Shown: positions 51,865-61,093, counted from the first letter of the stretch. The stretch is 64,000 bases of DNA from Variovorax sp. PBS-H4 (GCF_901827205.1 NZ_LR594675.1:6132001-6196000), one strand, 5' to 3'. The notes: a model not told the origin generated them from the sequence alone. Numbers and translations: made by a program.

Positions 51865-52197
51865 TCAGACCCACCAGCACCCGGCAGCCAGTGCGGCGGC
51901 CACGGCAAGCAGGCTGGTGTGATCGACGGCCTGCCAGATCAGCTGAGCCACGTTGCCGCCGCCAGGAATGTTGCTCGCGGCCATGACGGAGAAGGTGCAG
52001 ACGCCCAGCGCGTAGTAGGCGAGCACGGCCAGGAACGGGGTGGCGAAGCGCCTCACCGGACCGATAGCCCGACGCGGCATCCAGCTCGACCTGAGCAGCG
52101 GGAGCGGCAACGGCTGGGTACACATGGCCCGTGTGGGGACGCCTCGCTTGCCGTGACGGCGGTCCTCGTCGCTGGGTTGTAGGGGCTGCTGGTCCAT
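51865..52197 (-). CDS. Hypothetical membrane protein, 110 aa
   Basis: After a polar start (MDQQPLQPSDEDRRHGKRG) there are two hydrophobic helices, FATPFLAVLAYYALGVCTF and HTSLLAVAAALAAGCWW. Unrecognised. No good ribosome site precedes ATG 52197 and the frame continues upstream, so both the start and the reality of the N-terminus are uncertain. Confidence 0.4.
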   Translation of the reverse strand: MDQQPLQPSDEDRRHGKRGVPTRAMCTQPLPLPLLRSSWMPRRAIGPVRRFATPFLAVLAYYALGVCTFSVMAASNIPGGGNVAQLIWQAVDHTSLLAVAAALAAGCWWV

Positions 52198-52483
52198 GTT
52201 GTCAGGGTCGTGGAATCGGATACGCGACGGTCTCTCTCGCCGCAGCCGGCGATGTCGAAGGGTTTCGAAGTGCCTGGGTCCGGCATTGTGGCGTTGCCAA
52301 GCCGCCGCCCATTCAGCGAACAGGACGGCCATTGCCCCGCACATCGTTGCGTTCGCGAGGCGACAGCGTCCTGCGCCTGGCACTTCGCCTAGCCTCGATC
52401 GACCCCATCTGTGATGAACCATGCCCGGTCGTTTCGATCGGATCAGAATGAATGTCTGTCACACAGGCACAGGAAAGAACATC

Positions 52484-53548
52484 ATGAGCGCCGCTGACCC
52501 CATCGTCCGCCTCGAAGCCCTCGGCTTCCCCTGGAAGACCATCGACCCCTTCCTGTTTTGCGCCTACCACGACGACGCCTACCCGCGCGCCGACTCGCAG
52601 ATGGGGCCCGAAGCCTCGCTGGCCGGCCGCGATCTCGGCCAGGACTTCAGCCGCAGGGATGGATGGAGCATGTACCACGGCCACCCGGTGCCGGGCTTTC
52701 CGGGGCACCCGCACCGGGGCTTCGAGACCGTGACCATCGTGCGCAAGGGGCTCATTGACCATTCCGATTCGCTGGGCGCGACCGCGCGTTTCGGCGGCGG
52801 AGATGTGCAGTGGCTCACCGCCGGCCGCGGCATCGTGCATGCGGAGATGTTCCCCTTGCTCGACCGCGCCGGGCCCAATCCGCTGGAGCTGTTCCAGATC
52901 TGGCTCAACCTGCCCGCGCGCAGCAAGATGGCGCAGCCGCACTTCACCATGTTCTGGGCCGAGGATGTCCCGCGCTTCACCGCGATGGACGGCGAGGGAC
53001 GTTCGACCGAGGTGGCCAGCATCGCAGGGCGCATTGCGCCCATCGACGGCGAGCCGGGCGCCGGCGGGCCGCTGGCGCCACCGCCCGACTCGTGGGCCGC
53101 GCAACCTGATGCCGACGTCGCCATCTGGACCTTGAAGATGGAGCCCCACGCCTGCTGGGTGCTGCCGGGAGCGACCGGCAAGGGGACGCGGCGCAGCCTG
53201 TACTTCTTCAAGGGCAGCTCGGTCAGCTTGGCGGGGCACAAGGTAGACCGTCACGCCGCGATCGAGCTGCGGGCCGATGCCCGGGTGGAGCTCGTCAACG
53301 GCGACGCGGAAAGCGAGTTCCTGGTCCTGCAGGGCCGCCCCATCGGCGAGCCCGTGGCGCAGTACGGCCCCTTCGTGATGAACACGCAGGCCGAGATCGC
53401 GCAAGCCATGGCCGATTACCGCCGCACCCAGTTCGGCGGCTGGCCCTGGGCCGACATGGCACCGGTGCACGGACGCGATCCCGCGCGCTTTGCGCGGCAT
53501 CCGGACGGCAGCGAGGAACGGCCCGAAGTGCCGGCGGGCGTGCTCTAG
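52484..53548 (+). CDS. Pirin family protein
   Basis: A 354-aa bicupin. The N-terminal cupin has the iron-ligand pattern GHPHRGFETVTIV (two His, Glu) plus HAEMFP further on. It is longer than E. coli YhhW and resembles the long pirins of Burkholderiales. Bacterial pirins include quercetin 2,3-dioxygenases and redox regulators; which applies here is unknown. AGGAAAG precedes ATG 52484. Its stop overlaps that of the next gene at CTAG. Confidence 0.9.
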   Translation: MSAADPIVRLEALGFPWKTIDPFLFCAYHDDAYPRADSQMGPEASLAGRDLGQDFSRRDGWSMYHGHPVPGFPGHPHRGFETVTIVRKGLIDHSDSLGATARFGGGDVQWLTAGRGIVHAEMFPLLDRAGPNPLELFQIWLNLPARSKMAQPHFTMFWAEDVPRFTAMDGEGRSTEVASIAGRIAPIDGEPGAGGPLAPPPDSWAAQPDADVAIWTLKMEPHACWVLPGATGKGTRRSLYFFKGSSVSLAGHKVDRHAAIELRADARVELVNGDAESEFLVLQGRPIGEPVAQYGPFVMNTQAEIAQAMADYRRTQFGGWPWADMAPVHGRDPARFARHPDGSEERPEVPAGVL

Positions 53549-54924
53549 ACCTCGCCTACGCCGGAATTCGCGTCGCTCTCCAGGGGGTGAGTCATCGACT
53601 GGACCGTGAGGTTGTTCCGATAGTTTTTCTCGGCTTGCCTGCGGCCTTCTTGTGCTCCCAAGAAGGTGGCTTTGCTGACCACCGTCAAGCCGTGGCTGCC
53701 GCTCGTGTTGAGGAACTTTCCGAAGTACTCGACCAATGGCTGGATCGGGACGCCGGCGTGATCTTCTCGGGTCTGGTCGTCACTATCCTGGAACAGCTGC
53801 AACGACAGGGTTCTGGTCAACTGCTCTGTCGCACCCTCCGTCGCAAAACGCCGCATCTGCTCGTTGCGTCGGAGGGTCGGATCGAGCCAGTTCAACGTGT
53901 CGATGAGGTCTCGGCTGTCGTTGTCGTTGTCATCCAGGCCATCGCGCGCATTGAACCCCAGCCCTTGCAAGGAATGCAGCGACTGCCCTTCCTCGTGCTC
54001 GTGGCGCATTCCGGAAAGTTCAGGGACCCACGATGGGCTGGGAAGCTTGATGTCCCTCAAATGCTTGGCCAATGACGCCCGGGCCACTATGCGTCGACCG
54101 TCTCCCGGATCGACCGTGTCGGGGGCATGCAGTTCAATCTGTTGAACGCTGCGCTCCGGCGACAGTTTCAGGTTGGCCGCAACAACGGCCTGGACTGCGC
54201 ACCAAAGCTCATCTGCCTCCGTACTCGTGACGTCGAGTTTCTCTACACCGCCCGTGCGCAAAACTCGAAGGAGTTCTGAGGATAGTTCTTCGACATTGTG
54301 TTCCGCCGAATAGGAATCCAAGCTGATCTCCCGGACGCCGCGCTCGAGCAGGGACAACACTTGTGGAGATCCACTCACGCATTCGAGCGTGTCGCATTGC
54401 TGGATGCATTCACGCAGGAGGTCTCGGGTCGCCAAGCTTTGCTCGGGCACATACCAGCGACTGGGTTGGTGGTAGTCGAAGCTCGTGACGCGAGACTGCG
54501 GGCTTGCCATGACCTCGTACAGCGCTCGCGCAATCTCGTCCGCAATGCAATCCGACACGCTGACGCCGAACTTCATCCGGCGGTCGTGAGCTTGCTTGAG
54601 CAGTCCGATGACCTCTTCGCTGGAGTCTCTCGTCAAGCTCAGCGTAGGGATGAACGACGAGCCTTGCTGCATGGTGGAGAACCGCTCGATGTCCTGCAAA
54701 CCTGCGTCCCGGAGCCATCCAGACAAGTCACGGCTGTCAGCGTGCGAGAGCGTCTCGCCATCGAGGAATTTGTAGAGGGCTGCCGTCCCCGGCGTGCCCC
54801 TTTCCGGCAGATCGAAGGCGCCGAGCTGGCTGCGTCGGACTTCGCTGATCGGTTGCTCTTCACTGGATGCACTGCAGGTCGGGGCTTTTGGCAGTTGAAT
54901 GTTTCGGTAGCTGCGGATGTGCAT
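53545..54924 (-). CDS. Orphan protein with leucine-rich-repeat character, 459 aa
   Basis: I do not recognise the family. GGAAG at 5-nt spacing supports ATG 54924. The centre (about 190-310) has recurring strand motifs VREISL, VEKLDV, VQQIEL and LRDIKL spaced 29-33 residues apart with helices between, which is the period of long LRRs of the ribonuclease-inhibitor type. No signal peptide or membrane helix. The N-terminus is polar (RSYRNIQLPKAPTCSASSEE). Base composition is clearly lower in G+C than the flanking genes. An effector or host-interaction role is only suggested by these traits. Confidence 0.65.
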   Translation of the reverse strand: MHIRSYRNIQLPKAPTCSASSEEQPISEVRRSQLGAFDLPERGTPGTAALYKFLDGETLSHADSRDLSGWLRDAGLQDIERFSTMQQGSSFIPTLSLTRDSSEEVIGLLKQAHDRRMKFGVSVSDCIADEIARALYEVMASPQSRVTSFDYHQPSRWYVPEQSLATRDLLRECIQQCDTLECVSGSPQVLSLLERGVREISLDSYSAEHNVEELSSELLRVLRTGGVEKLDVTSTEADELWCAVQAVVAANLKLSPERSVQQIELHAPDTVDPGDGRRIVARASLAKHLRDIKLPSPSWVPELSGMRHEHEEGQSLHSLQGLGFNARDGLDDNDNDSRDLIDTLNWLDPTLRRNEQMRRFATEGATEQLTRTLSLQLFQDSDDQTREDHAGVPIQPLVEYFGKFLNTSGSHGLTVVSKATFLGAQEGRRQAEKNYRNNLTVQSMTHPLESDANSGVGEV

Positions 54925-55037
54925 GGTCTTCCAATGAGTGAGTGCCACACTGGGTAACCTCGTGCTCGACAAAGGTTCCACTTGCCGTGCGTTCGACCAG
55001 CGCTCGCATCCGCAGGCCGCGCCCGGCCTGCGCCGCT

Positions 55038-56021
55038 TCAATCCAGCTTGACCTTCGCCTGCCGGATCACCCGGCTCCACATCGCGCGGTCGGCTTCGAT
55101 GAAGGCGCTGAACTCGGCCGGCGTGTTGCAGCGCAGCTCGCCGCCGTAGGAGCGCCACTTGTCGGCGAGCTCCTTCGACTCGCAGGCCTTCTTCATTGCG
55201 GCGCTGAGCTTGTCGAGGATGGGCTGCGGCGTTCCGGCCGGCGCGAGCAGCCCTTGCCAGGCGACAGGCGCGTAGTCGGGCAGGCCGGCCTCGGCGAAGG
55301 TCGGCACCTCCGGAAAGCTCGGATGCCGCGCCTTGCCCGTGATGGCCAGCAGCTTGAGCTTGCCCGCGCGGATGTTGCCCGCCGCCGCGGGCAGGCCGTC
55401 GAACATCAGCTGCACCTGGCCGGCGATCAGGTCGGTGTAGGGGCTGTTGCTGTTGTAGGGCACGAGGTTGGTCTTGACGCCCGCGGCGTCGTTGAACCAC
55501 ACGCCGGAAAGATGCGAGTAGCTGCCGATGCCGGCCGTGGCCACCGTGACCGAGTCGGGCTTGGCCTTGAGCTCGGCAATGAGCGTGCGCGCGTCCTTGG
55601 CCGGCAGGGCGGGCGTGGCGATCAGCCCGGTGTTGAGCACGCCCATCAGGCTGATCGGTGCGAAGTCGCGCTCGGCATTGAAGGGCAGCTTGGCGTATAG
55701 ATGCGGCACCACCGACAGGGAGCTCGTGGTGCCGATGTAGAGCGAGTAACCGTCGGCCGGCGCCTTGGCGGCCGCTTCGGTTCCGATGATGTTGGAGGCG
55801 CCCGGCCGGTTCTCCACGAAGAAGGACTGCCCGAGCACCTTGGTGAGCTCGGCCGCGATCTCGCGCGCGTTCGCGTCGGGCCCGCTGCCGGCCGGGAAGG
55901 GGGCAATGATCCGGACCGGCTTGGCAGGGTAGTCCTGTGCGTGGACGACGGCGTGCGCCGCCAGCGTGAGGGTGGCGCCGGCGAGCAGCTGCCGGGCGAG
56001 CGCGGCAAAGGCATTCTTCAT
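55038..56021 (-). CDS. Bug/TctC family tricarboxylate-type periplasmic binding protein
   Basis: A 327-aa exported protein. A signal peptide ends at AHAVVHAQ (about residue 30), then the Bug fold with YPAKPVRIIAPFPAGSGPD, ENRPGASNIIG and the PSFPEVPTFAEAGLPDY motif. Bug proteins bind organic acids or aromatic carboxylates and serve TctAB transporters or signalling; Comamonadaceae have hundreds. ATG 56021 is favoured by GGAG 8 nt before it; in-frame ATGs at 56027 and 56033 also exist. It diverges from the aromatic catabolism genes and may deliver their substrate. Confidence 0.9.
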   Translation of the reverse strand: MKNAFAALARQLLAGATLTLAAHAVVHAQDYPAKPVRIIAPFPAGSGPDANAREIAAELTKVLGQSFFVENRPGASNIIGTEAAAKAPADGYSLYIGTTSSLSVVPHLYAKLPFNAERDFAPISLMGVLNTGLIATPALPAKDARTLIAELKAKPDSVTVATAGIGSYSHLSGVWFNDAAGVKTNLVPYNSNSPYTDLIAGQVQLMFDGLPAAAGNIRAGKLKLLAITGKARHPSFPEVPTFAEAGLPDYAPVAWQGLLAPAGTPQPILDKLSAAMKKACESKELADKWRSYGGELRCNTPAEFSAFIEADRAMWSRVIRQAKVKLD

Positions 56022-56159
56022 CGACATCTCCATGGTGATGGGGGTCGTGCGCATCGTACGAAAACATCTTTGTTTTGTCAAAATACGATAATCTGCTCGT
56101 TTTTATCCAAGATTTTGTTTAACACTACTGCTTGTTCTATCGACAGGAAAAATTGAGCC
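56022..56159. promoter_or_regulatory. A+T-rich divergent promoter region of the catabolic module
   Basis: The 138-nt spacer between the Bug gene and the dioxygenase gene is strongly A+T-rich in its middle (56060-56130), with several TTTTGT and AAGATTTTG stretches. It must hold promoters for both directions and is the natural site for the IclR regulator encoded downstream. No precise operator could be assigned. Confidence 0.45.
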
Positions 56160-56711
56160 ATGAGCGATCCCCTGGCCTTGCAGTTCAGCCATTTCGGCTT
56201 CTATGTGCGCGACCTGCCGCGCATGGCGCGCTTCTACAAGGAGGCGCTGCGCTTCACGCAGACCGATGCCGGCGACCTCGGCAAGGTGCAGCTCGTCTTC
56301 CTCAGCCGGGACCCGGCCGAGCACCACCAGATCGTGCTGGCGTCGGGCCGGCCGGAGACCTTGGCCTTCAATCCCATCAACCAGATCTCATTTCGGGTGC
56401 CCGACATCGCGACCCTGCGGCGCTTCCATGCACGCCTGGTCGAGCATGGCGCGCAGGACGTACAACCGGTCACGCACGGCAACGCGATCTCCATCTACTG
56501 CCACGATCCCGAGGGTAACCGGCTGGAGCTCTTCGTCGACACGCCCTGGTATTGCGAGCAGCCGTTGCGCGAGCCGATCGACTTCGAGCAGTCCGATGAA
56601 CAGATCCTGGCGCGCGCCGAGGCCCTCGCAAAGCGGCTGCCGAAGTTCATGAGCCGCGCCGAATGGCAGGCCCAGGTGGCGCAGCGCATGGAGGAAGACC
56701 GGCGTGGCTGA
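56160..56711 (+). CDS. VOC family dioxygenase-like protein, 183 aa
   Basis: A single two-module VOC protein: His in FSHFGFYVRDLPRMARFY, His pair in AEHHQIVLASGRPE, and Glu in DPEGNRLELFVD. It fits the short extradiol-type or glyoxalase-like enzymes found in IclR-linked aromatic clusters. A helical tail (DEQILARAEALAKRLP... RAEWQAQVAQRMEED) is unlike glyoxalase I. It overlaps the hydroxylase gene by 8 nt. Ring cleavage of the hydroxylase product is the likely role, but the substrate is unknown. Confidence 0.82.
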   Translation: MSDPLALQFSHFGFYVRDLPRMARFYKEALRFTQTDAGDLGKVQLVFLSRDPAEHHQIVLASGRPETLAFNPINQISFRVPDIATLRRFHARLVEHGAQDVQPVTHGNAISIYCHDPEGNRLELFVDTPWYCEQPLREPIDFEQSDEQILARAEALAKRLPKFMSRAEWQAQVAQRMEEDRRG

Positions 56712-58200
56712 AGCGGCCGTCTTCGACGTCGCCATCGTCGGCCTCGGTCCCACCGGCGCCACGCTGGCCAACCTGCTGGGCGGCGCCGGCCTGTCGGTGC
56801 TGGTGGTCGAGAAGGAAGCAGGGATCCATCCGCTGCCGCGGGCGATCCATTTCGACGGCGAGGTGATGCGCGTGTTCCAGGGCATCGGCCTGCGCGAGCA
56901 GGTGCTGGCCCTCTCGCGCTCGGGCACCCAGGGCATGCACTTCGTCAATGCCGCGGGCGAGACGCTGCTGATCCGCGGCGGCACTGCGGCGCTGGGGCCG
57001 CATGGCTGCGCCAACAACTATTACTTTCACCAGCCCGAGCTGGAGGCGCTGCTGCGCCGGGGGCTGGAGCGCTTCGACAACGTGACGACGCTGCTGCGGC
57101 ACGAGCTCATCTCCATCGACGAGGACGACGAGGCCGCTACCCTGGCCGTGCGCCGCCTGGAGGACGGCGCCGCGCTGGACTTCAAGGCCCGCTATGTCGT
57201 CGGCGCGGACGGTGCCCGCTCGCCGGTGCGCGCGCACATGGGCAGCCCGATGCACGACCTCGGCCTGCGGCAGCCCTGGCTGGTGTTCGACGTGATGCTC
57301 CACAAGGACGTGGACCTGCCCGACCACACCATCCAGCACTGCGACCCGGCACGGCCCATGACCTACTGCAACGTGACCGGCGCGCGCCGGCGCTGGGAGA
57401 TCATGGTGCTGCCCGATGACGACCGCGAGGCGCTGCTCGCGCCCGCGACGCTGTGGGGCCTGGTCCGCCGCTGGATCACGCCGGCCGATGCGACGCTCGA
57501 GCGCGCCGCCATATACACCTTCCACTCGGTCATTGCCGAGGGCTGGCGCCGCGGGCGCCTGCTGCTGGGCGGCGACGCCTGCCACCAGACACCGCCCTTC
57601 CTGGGCCAGGGCATGTGCGCCGGCATCCGCGATGCGGCCAACCTGGCTTGGAAGCTCGAGGCCGTGCTGCGCGGCCGCGCGCCGGAGGCCCTGCTCGACA
57701 CCTACGAGAGCGAACGCGCTCCGCACGTGCGCTCGTTGATCGAACTCGCAGTGCGGCTGGGCAACATCATCCAGACCACCGACCCCCAAGCCGCGGCCGA
57801 GCGCGACGCGAAGTTCCGCGCCGGCGAGCCCCAGGTCTTCGAGTTGCCGCCCCAGGCCTTGGGCGCCGGCGCCTTCGACCTTCGCCAGGGCGCGCCGGCC
57901 GGCCGCCCGTTCCCGCAGCCGCGGCTGGCCGATGGCCGCCTGCTCGACGAGCTGCTGGGCCGGCGCATCGCCGTGATCGGGCGCAACGGTTCGATCGCGG
58001 GCGTCTCGCGCGCCAGCGCCGAGCGCTGGCAGCGCGCCGGTGCCCTCGTGATCGACCAGCCCGATCCCTGCCTCGCGCAGTGGCTGGACGCGCAAGGAGC
58101 CGACGCCGTGGTGCTGCGTCCCGACCGATATATCGTCGGGGTCGCGCGCACGCCCGGCGAGCTGGATGCCCTCACCCAACTGCTGCCGGTCGCGCCATGA
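56704..58200 (+). CDS. FAD-dependent aromatic hydroxylase, MhpA-like
   Basis: A 498-aa class A flavoprotein monooxygenase. FAD-binding motif VGLGPTGATLANLLGGAG near residue 12, the DGARSPVR (DG) motif near 170 and GGDACHQTPPFLGQGMCAG (GD motif) near 290, then a C-terminal thioredoxin-like domain. It resembles 3-(3-hydroxyphenyl)propionate 2-hydroxylase (MhpA), which adds a hydroxyl to a phenolic ring with NADH and oxygen. The GTG start lies inside the 3' end of the VOC gene. Substrate not certain. Confidence 0.88.
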   Translation: MAEAAVFDVAIVGLGPTGATLANLLGGAGLSVLVVEKEAGIHPLPRAIHFDGEVMRVFQGIGLREQVLALSRSGTQGMHFVNAAGETLLIRGGTAALGPHGCANNYYFHQPELEALLRRGLERFDNVTTLLRHELISIDEDDEAATLAVRRLEDGAALDFKARYVVGADGARSPVRAHMGSPMHDLGLRQPWLVFDVMLHKDVDLPDHTIQHCDPARPMTYCNVTGARRRWEIMVLPDDDREALLAPATLWGLVRRWITPADATLERAAIYTFHSVIAEGWRRGRLLLGGDACHQTPPFLGQGMCAGIRDAANLAWKLEAVLRGRAPEALLDTYESERAPHVRSLIELAVRLGNIIQTTDPQAAAERDAKFRAGEPQVFELPPQALGAGAFDLRQGAPAGRPFPQPRLADGRLLDELLGRRIAVIGRNGSIAGVSRASAERWQRAGALVIDQPDPCLAQWLDAQGADAVVLRPDRYIVGVARTPGELDALTQLLPVAP

Positions 58201-58227
58201 CTGCAAGACCGACCGCAAGGACCCCGC

Positions 58228-58983
58228 GTGAGCGAAGAAAAATCCAACTCCAGCCTCGAACGCATGCTCGGCGTGCTCGATCTCTTCGACGACCAGCGCC
58301 TCGCGCGCACGGCGGAGGACATCGCGGCCGCACTGGAGGTCTCGCTGCCCACCGGCTACCGCTACGTGCGCACGCTGCTGGAGGCCGGCCTGCTGCAGCG
58401 GGTCGAGAACTCGCACTACACGCTGGGGCCGCGAATCATCCTGCTGGACCACTACATCCGCCGTGCCGACCCGGTGCTGCGCGAAGGCATCCCGGTCATG
58501 CGCGAGCTGGTACAGCAGACCGGCTTCGATTGCGTGAGCTCCGGCCTCTTCGGCACGCAGGTGCTCGACACCCACCGCGAGATGGGCAGCATGCCCGCCA
58601 CCCTGGCCTATGGCCGAGGCCGCCCCCGGCCGCTGTTCCAGGGCGCTGCCCCCAAGGTCCTGCTCGCCTGCTTCACGCCGACGCAGTTGCGCAAGGTCTT
58701 CGAGGCCCGTCGCGAAGAGGCGGTGCGCTGCGGACTGCCGGGCGAGTGGAGCGACTTCCGCAAGTACTACGCAGCGATCCGGCGCGCCGGGCACTACCTG
58801 TCGATGGGCGAGCTCGAGCCGCAGCTCGCCGCGGTAGCCGCGCCGATCCTCAAGGGCGACGGCAGCGCCTGGGGCGCGCTGTCGCTGGTGCTGGAGACCT
58901 CGCGCCTGTCGATCGTCGACACGCGCAAGCTGGTCCATCTCGTGAGCGAAGGCGCCGGGCGCATCTCGGCCCGACTGGCCTGA
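58228..58983 (+). CDS. IclR family transcriptional regulator
   Basis: A 251-aa regulator starting at GTG. Winged helix at about 8-65 (SLERMLGVLDLFDDQ, TAEDIAAALEVSLPTGYRYVRTL) and an effector domain to about 250 (MGELEPQLAAVAAPIL). It sits inside the catabolic gene order, 27 nt after the hydroxylase, so it is probably the local regulator responding to a pathway aromatic acid. Confidence 0.9.
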   Translation: MSEEKSNSSLERMLGVLDLFDDQRLARTAEDIAAALEVSLPTGYRYVRTLLEAGLLQRVENSHYTLGPRIILLDHYIRRADPVLREGIPVMRELVQQTGFDCVSSGLFGTQVLDTHREMGSMPATLAYGRGRPRPLFQGAAPKVLLACFTPTQLRKVFEARREEAVRCGLPGEWSDFRKYYAAIRRAGHYLSMGELEPQLAAVAAPILKGDGSAWGALSLVLETSRLSIVDTRKLVHLVSEGAGRISARLA

Positions 58984-59041
58984 ACGCTTCCTTCCTTTTG
59001 TTGTTGTTCTTCTTTCCATCGACTCCGGAAACCACTTCACC

Positions 59042-59890
59042 ATGAAACTCATCAGCTACCGCTACCAGGACCAGGACAGCTACGGCGCCGTGCAGGGCGA
59101 GCGCGTCATCGACCTGCGCGCCGTGTTCGGCACGCGTGCGGCCGACCTCAAGGCACTGATCGCGGCCGAGCTGCTGGCCGAGGCGGCGCAGGCCGTGAGC
59201 GAGGCCAAGGCATCGCTTTTGCTGGCCGACGTGCAAAGGCTGCCCGTGATCCCCAACCCCGGCAAGATCGTCTGCGTCGGCCTCAACTACGGCGAGCACG
59301 TGCGCGAGACGGGCCGCACCATCACCGAGCAGCCCACGCTCTTCCTGCGCGTGGCCGAGTCGCAACTGGCGCACGGCGAGGACATCGTGCTGCCGCCCGA
59401 ATCGAGCAAGCTGGACTACGAGGGCGAGATTGCGATCGTCATCGGCCGCGGCGGCCGCCGGATTCCCGAGGCCGAGGCCTGGCAGCATATCGCCGGCTAT
59501 GCCTGCTACAACGACGCGACCCTGCGCGACTGGCAGAGCGCCACGCCGCAATGGACCGCCGGCAAGAACTTCTTCCGCACCGGCGGCTTCGGTCCGTGGC
59601 TGGTCACGCGCGACGAGATCGCCGACGACCAGGTGATGACGCTGGTCACGCGCCTCAATGGCCAGGAGATGCAGCGCACCACCACCGACAAGCTGATCCA
59701 CAGCATGCCGCGCCAGATCGCGCACATCTCGGCCTTCACCCCGCTCGCGCCGGGCGACGTCATCGTGACCGGCACCCCCGGCGGCGTCGGCGCCAAGCGT
59801 ACGCCGCCGGTGTGGATGAAGGCGGGGGATGTGGTGGAGGTGGAAGTCGACGCGGTCGGCGTGCTGCGCAACGGCGTGCGGGCGGAGTAG
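59042..59890 (+). CDS. Fumarylacetoacetate hydrolase family protein
   Basis: A 282-aa FAH-fold enzyme. After a small N-terminal domain the catalytic part has GLNYGEHVRETG, the acidic metal ligands in SKLDYEGEIAIVIG (Asp/Glu pair), NDATLRDWQ, and TGTPGGVGAKR. The family includes hydrolases and decarboxylases acting on ring-cleavage products. ATG 59042 stands behind a pyrimidine-rich leader without a strong Shine-Dalgarno. As the last gene of the module it likely handles the product opened by the VOC enzyme. Confidence 0.9.
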   Translation: MKLISYRYQDQDSYGAVQGERVIDLRAVFGTRAADLKALIAAELLAEAAQAVSEAKASLLLADVQRLPVIPNPGKIVCVGLNYGEHVRETGRTITEQPTLFLRVAESQLAHGEDIVLPPESSKLDYEGEIAIVIGRGGRRIPEAEAWQHIAGYACYNDATLRDWQSATPQWTAGKNFFRTGGFGPWLVTRDEIADDQVMTLVTRLNGQEMQRTTTDKLIHSMPRQIAHISAFTPLAPGDVIVTGTPGGVGAKRTPPVWMKAGDVVEVEVDAVGVLRNGVRAE

Positions 59891-59914
59891 GCCGATCAGC
59901 GATGCCGGCAGCCA

Positions 59915-59997
59915 CGCACACGTATTACGCGTGCGCGGTCTGGTCCTGGCCGCGCGGCCAGGGTCTGCATCCCCCGTTTACCGGCAAACGGTAAACG
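59915..59997. terminator. Three consecutive inverted repeats between convergent genes
   Basis: Three dyads stand in a row: CGCACACG-TATTA-CGCGTGCG (59915-59935, one mismatch), the perfect 18-nt palindrome CCTGGCCGCGCGGCCAGG (59945-59962), and CGTTTACCG-GCAAA-CGGTAAACG (59975-59997, perfect 9-bp stem). They fill the spacer between the FAH gene and the leftward aldo/keto reductase. None has a T-run, so Rho-linked bidirectional termination or protein binding is possible. Confidence 0.55.
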
Positions 59998-60046
59998 CCG
60001 CCCCCGCCCCTTGACTGCACTTTCCCGCCATGGCGGCGCTCCGCGC

Positions 60047-61093
60047 TCACGCCGCCATCTGCTGCCGCCTCGCCCCACCCTGCCGCTCCAGCATCCACCC
60101 CGGATATTCCGCGGGCAGCGCGCTCACCTTGTCCAGCCGGGCCAGCTCCTCACCGCTCAGCTTCACCGCTGTCGCCGCGAGGTTGTCGTCCAGCTGGTCC
60201 ACGCGCTTGGCGCCGATGATCACGCTGGTGACCACCGGCTGGTGCAGCAGCCAGGCCAGCGCGACCTGTGCGACCGAGACCTTCTTCGCCTCGGCAATGG
60301 CCCGCATCGCGTCGATGGTGTCCCAGGCGCGGTCGAGCTGCACCGGGGGAAAGTCGAAGGTGGTGCGGCGGCTGCCCTGTTCGGCCTGGCCGGCCTGGCT
60401 GGTGCGGCCATATTTGCCGCTGAGCAGCCCGCCCGCCAGCGGGCTCCAGACCATCAAGCCGACCTGCTCGCTCTGCAGCATCGGCACCAGCTCGCGCTCC
60501 AGGTCGCGGCCGGCGATGGTGTAGTAGGCCTGCAGCGACTCGAAGCGCGCGAGCCCCAGGCGCTCGGAGATGCCCTGCGCCTTCGCGATCTGCCAGGCCG
60601 CCCAGTTCGACACACCCACGTAGCGCACCAGGCCCTGCTGCACCAGCGCATCGAGGGCACGCAGGGTCTCCTCGATCGGCGTGGCCGGGTCGAAGCCGTG
60701 CACCTGGTACAGGTCGACGTGGTCCAGCTGCAGCCGCTTCAGGCTGGCCTGCACGCTCTCGAGGATGTGATAGCGCGAGAGGCCGCGCGAATTGGGCCCC
60801 TTGGTGCCCGTCTCACCCAACACCTTGGTCGCCACCACTACGTTCTCGCGCGGGACCTTCAGGTTCCTGAGCGCCTGGCCGGTCATGATCTCCGAGCGGC
60901 CGTCCGCATACACGTTGGCGGTGTCGATGAAGTTGATGCCCGCATCGAGGGCCCGGCCGACGAGCGCATCCACGTCGCCCTGCTGCAGGTTGCCGATCTG
61001 GCCCCATATCCCGCTTTCGCCACCGAAGGTCATGGTGCCGAGGCACAGTTCCGAAACGAACAGGCCGGTGCGGCCGAATTTCTTGAATCGCAT
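60047..61093 (-). CDS. Aldo/keto reductase
   Basis: A 348-aa NADP-dependent reductase. The tetrad is visible: Asp and Tyr in FIDTANVYADGRSE, Lys in VVVATKVLG, His in YQVHGFDPATP. The cofactor-binding end is TSVIIGAKRVDQLDDNLAA. The GLSRYHILESVQASLKRL segment places it near the YajO/Tas and voltage-channel beta-subunit group. AAGGAG precedes ATG 61093. Substrate unknown. Confidence 0.93.
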   Translation of the reverse strand: MRFKKFGRTGLFVSELCLGTMTFGGESGIWGQIGNLQQGDVDALVGRALDAGINFIDTANVYADGRSEIMTGQALRNLKVPRENVVVATKVLGETGTKGPNSRGLSRYHILESVQASLKRLQLDHVDLYQVHGFDPATPIEETLRALDALVQQGLVRYVGVSNWAAWQIAKAQGISERLGLARFESLQAYYTIAGRDLERELVPMLQSEQVGLMVWSPLAGGLLSGKYGRTSQAGQAEQGSRRTTFDFPPVQLDRAWDTIDAMRAIAEAKKVSVAQVALAWLLHQPVVTSVIIGAKRVDQLDDNLAATAVKLSGEELARLDKVSALPAEYPGWMLERQGGARRQQMAA

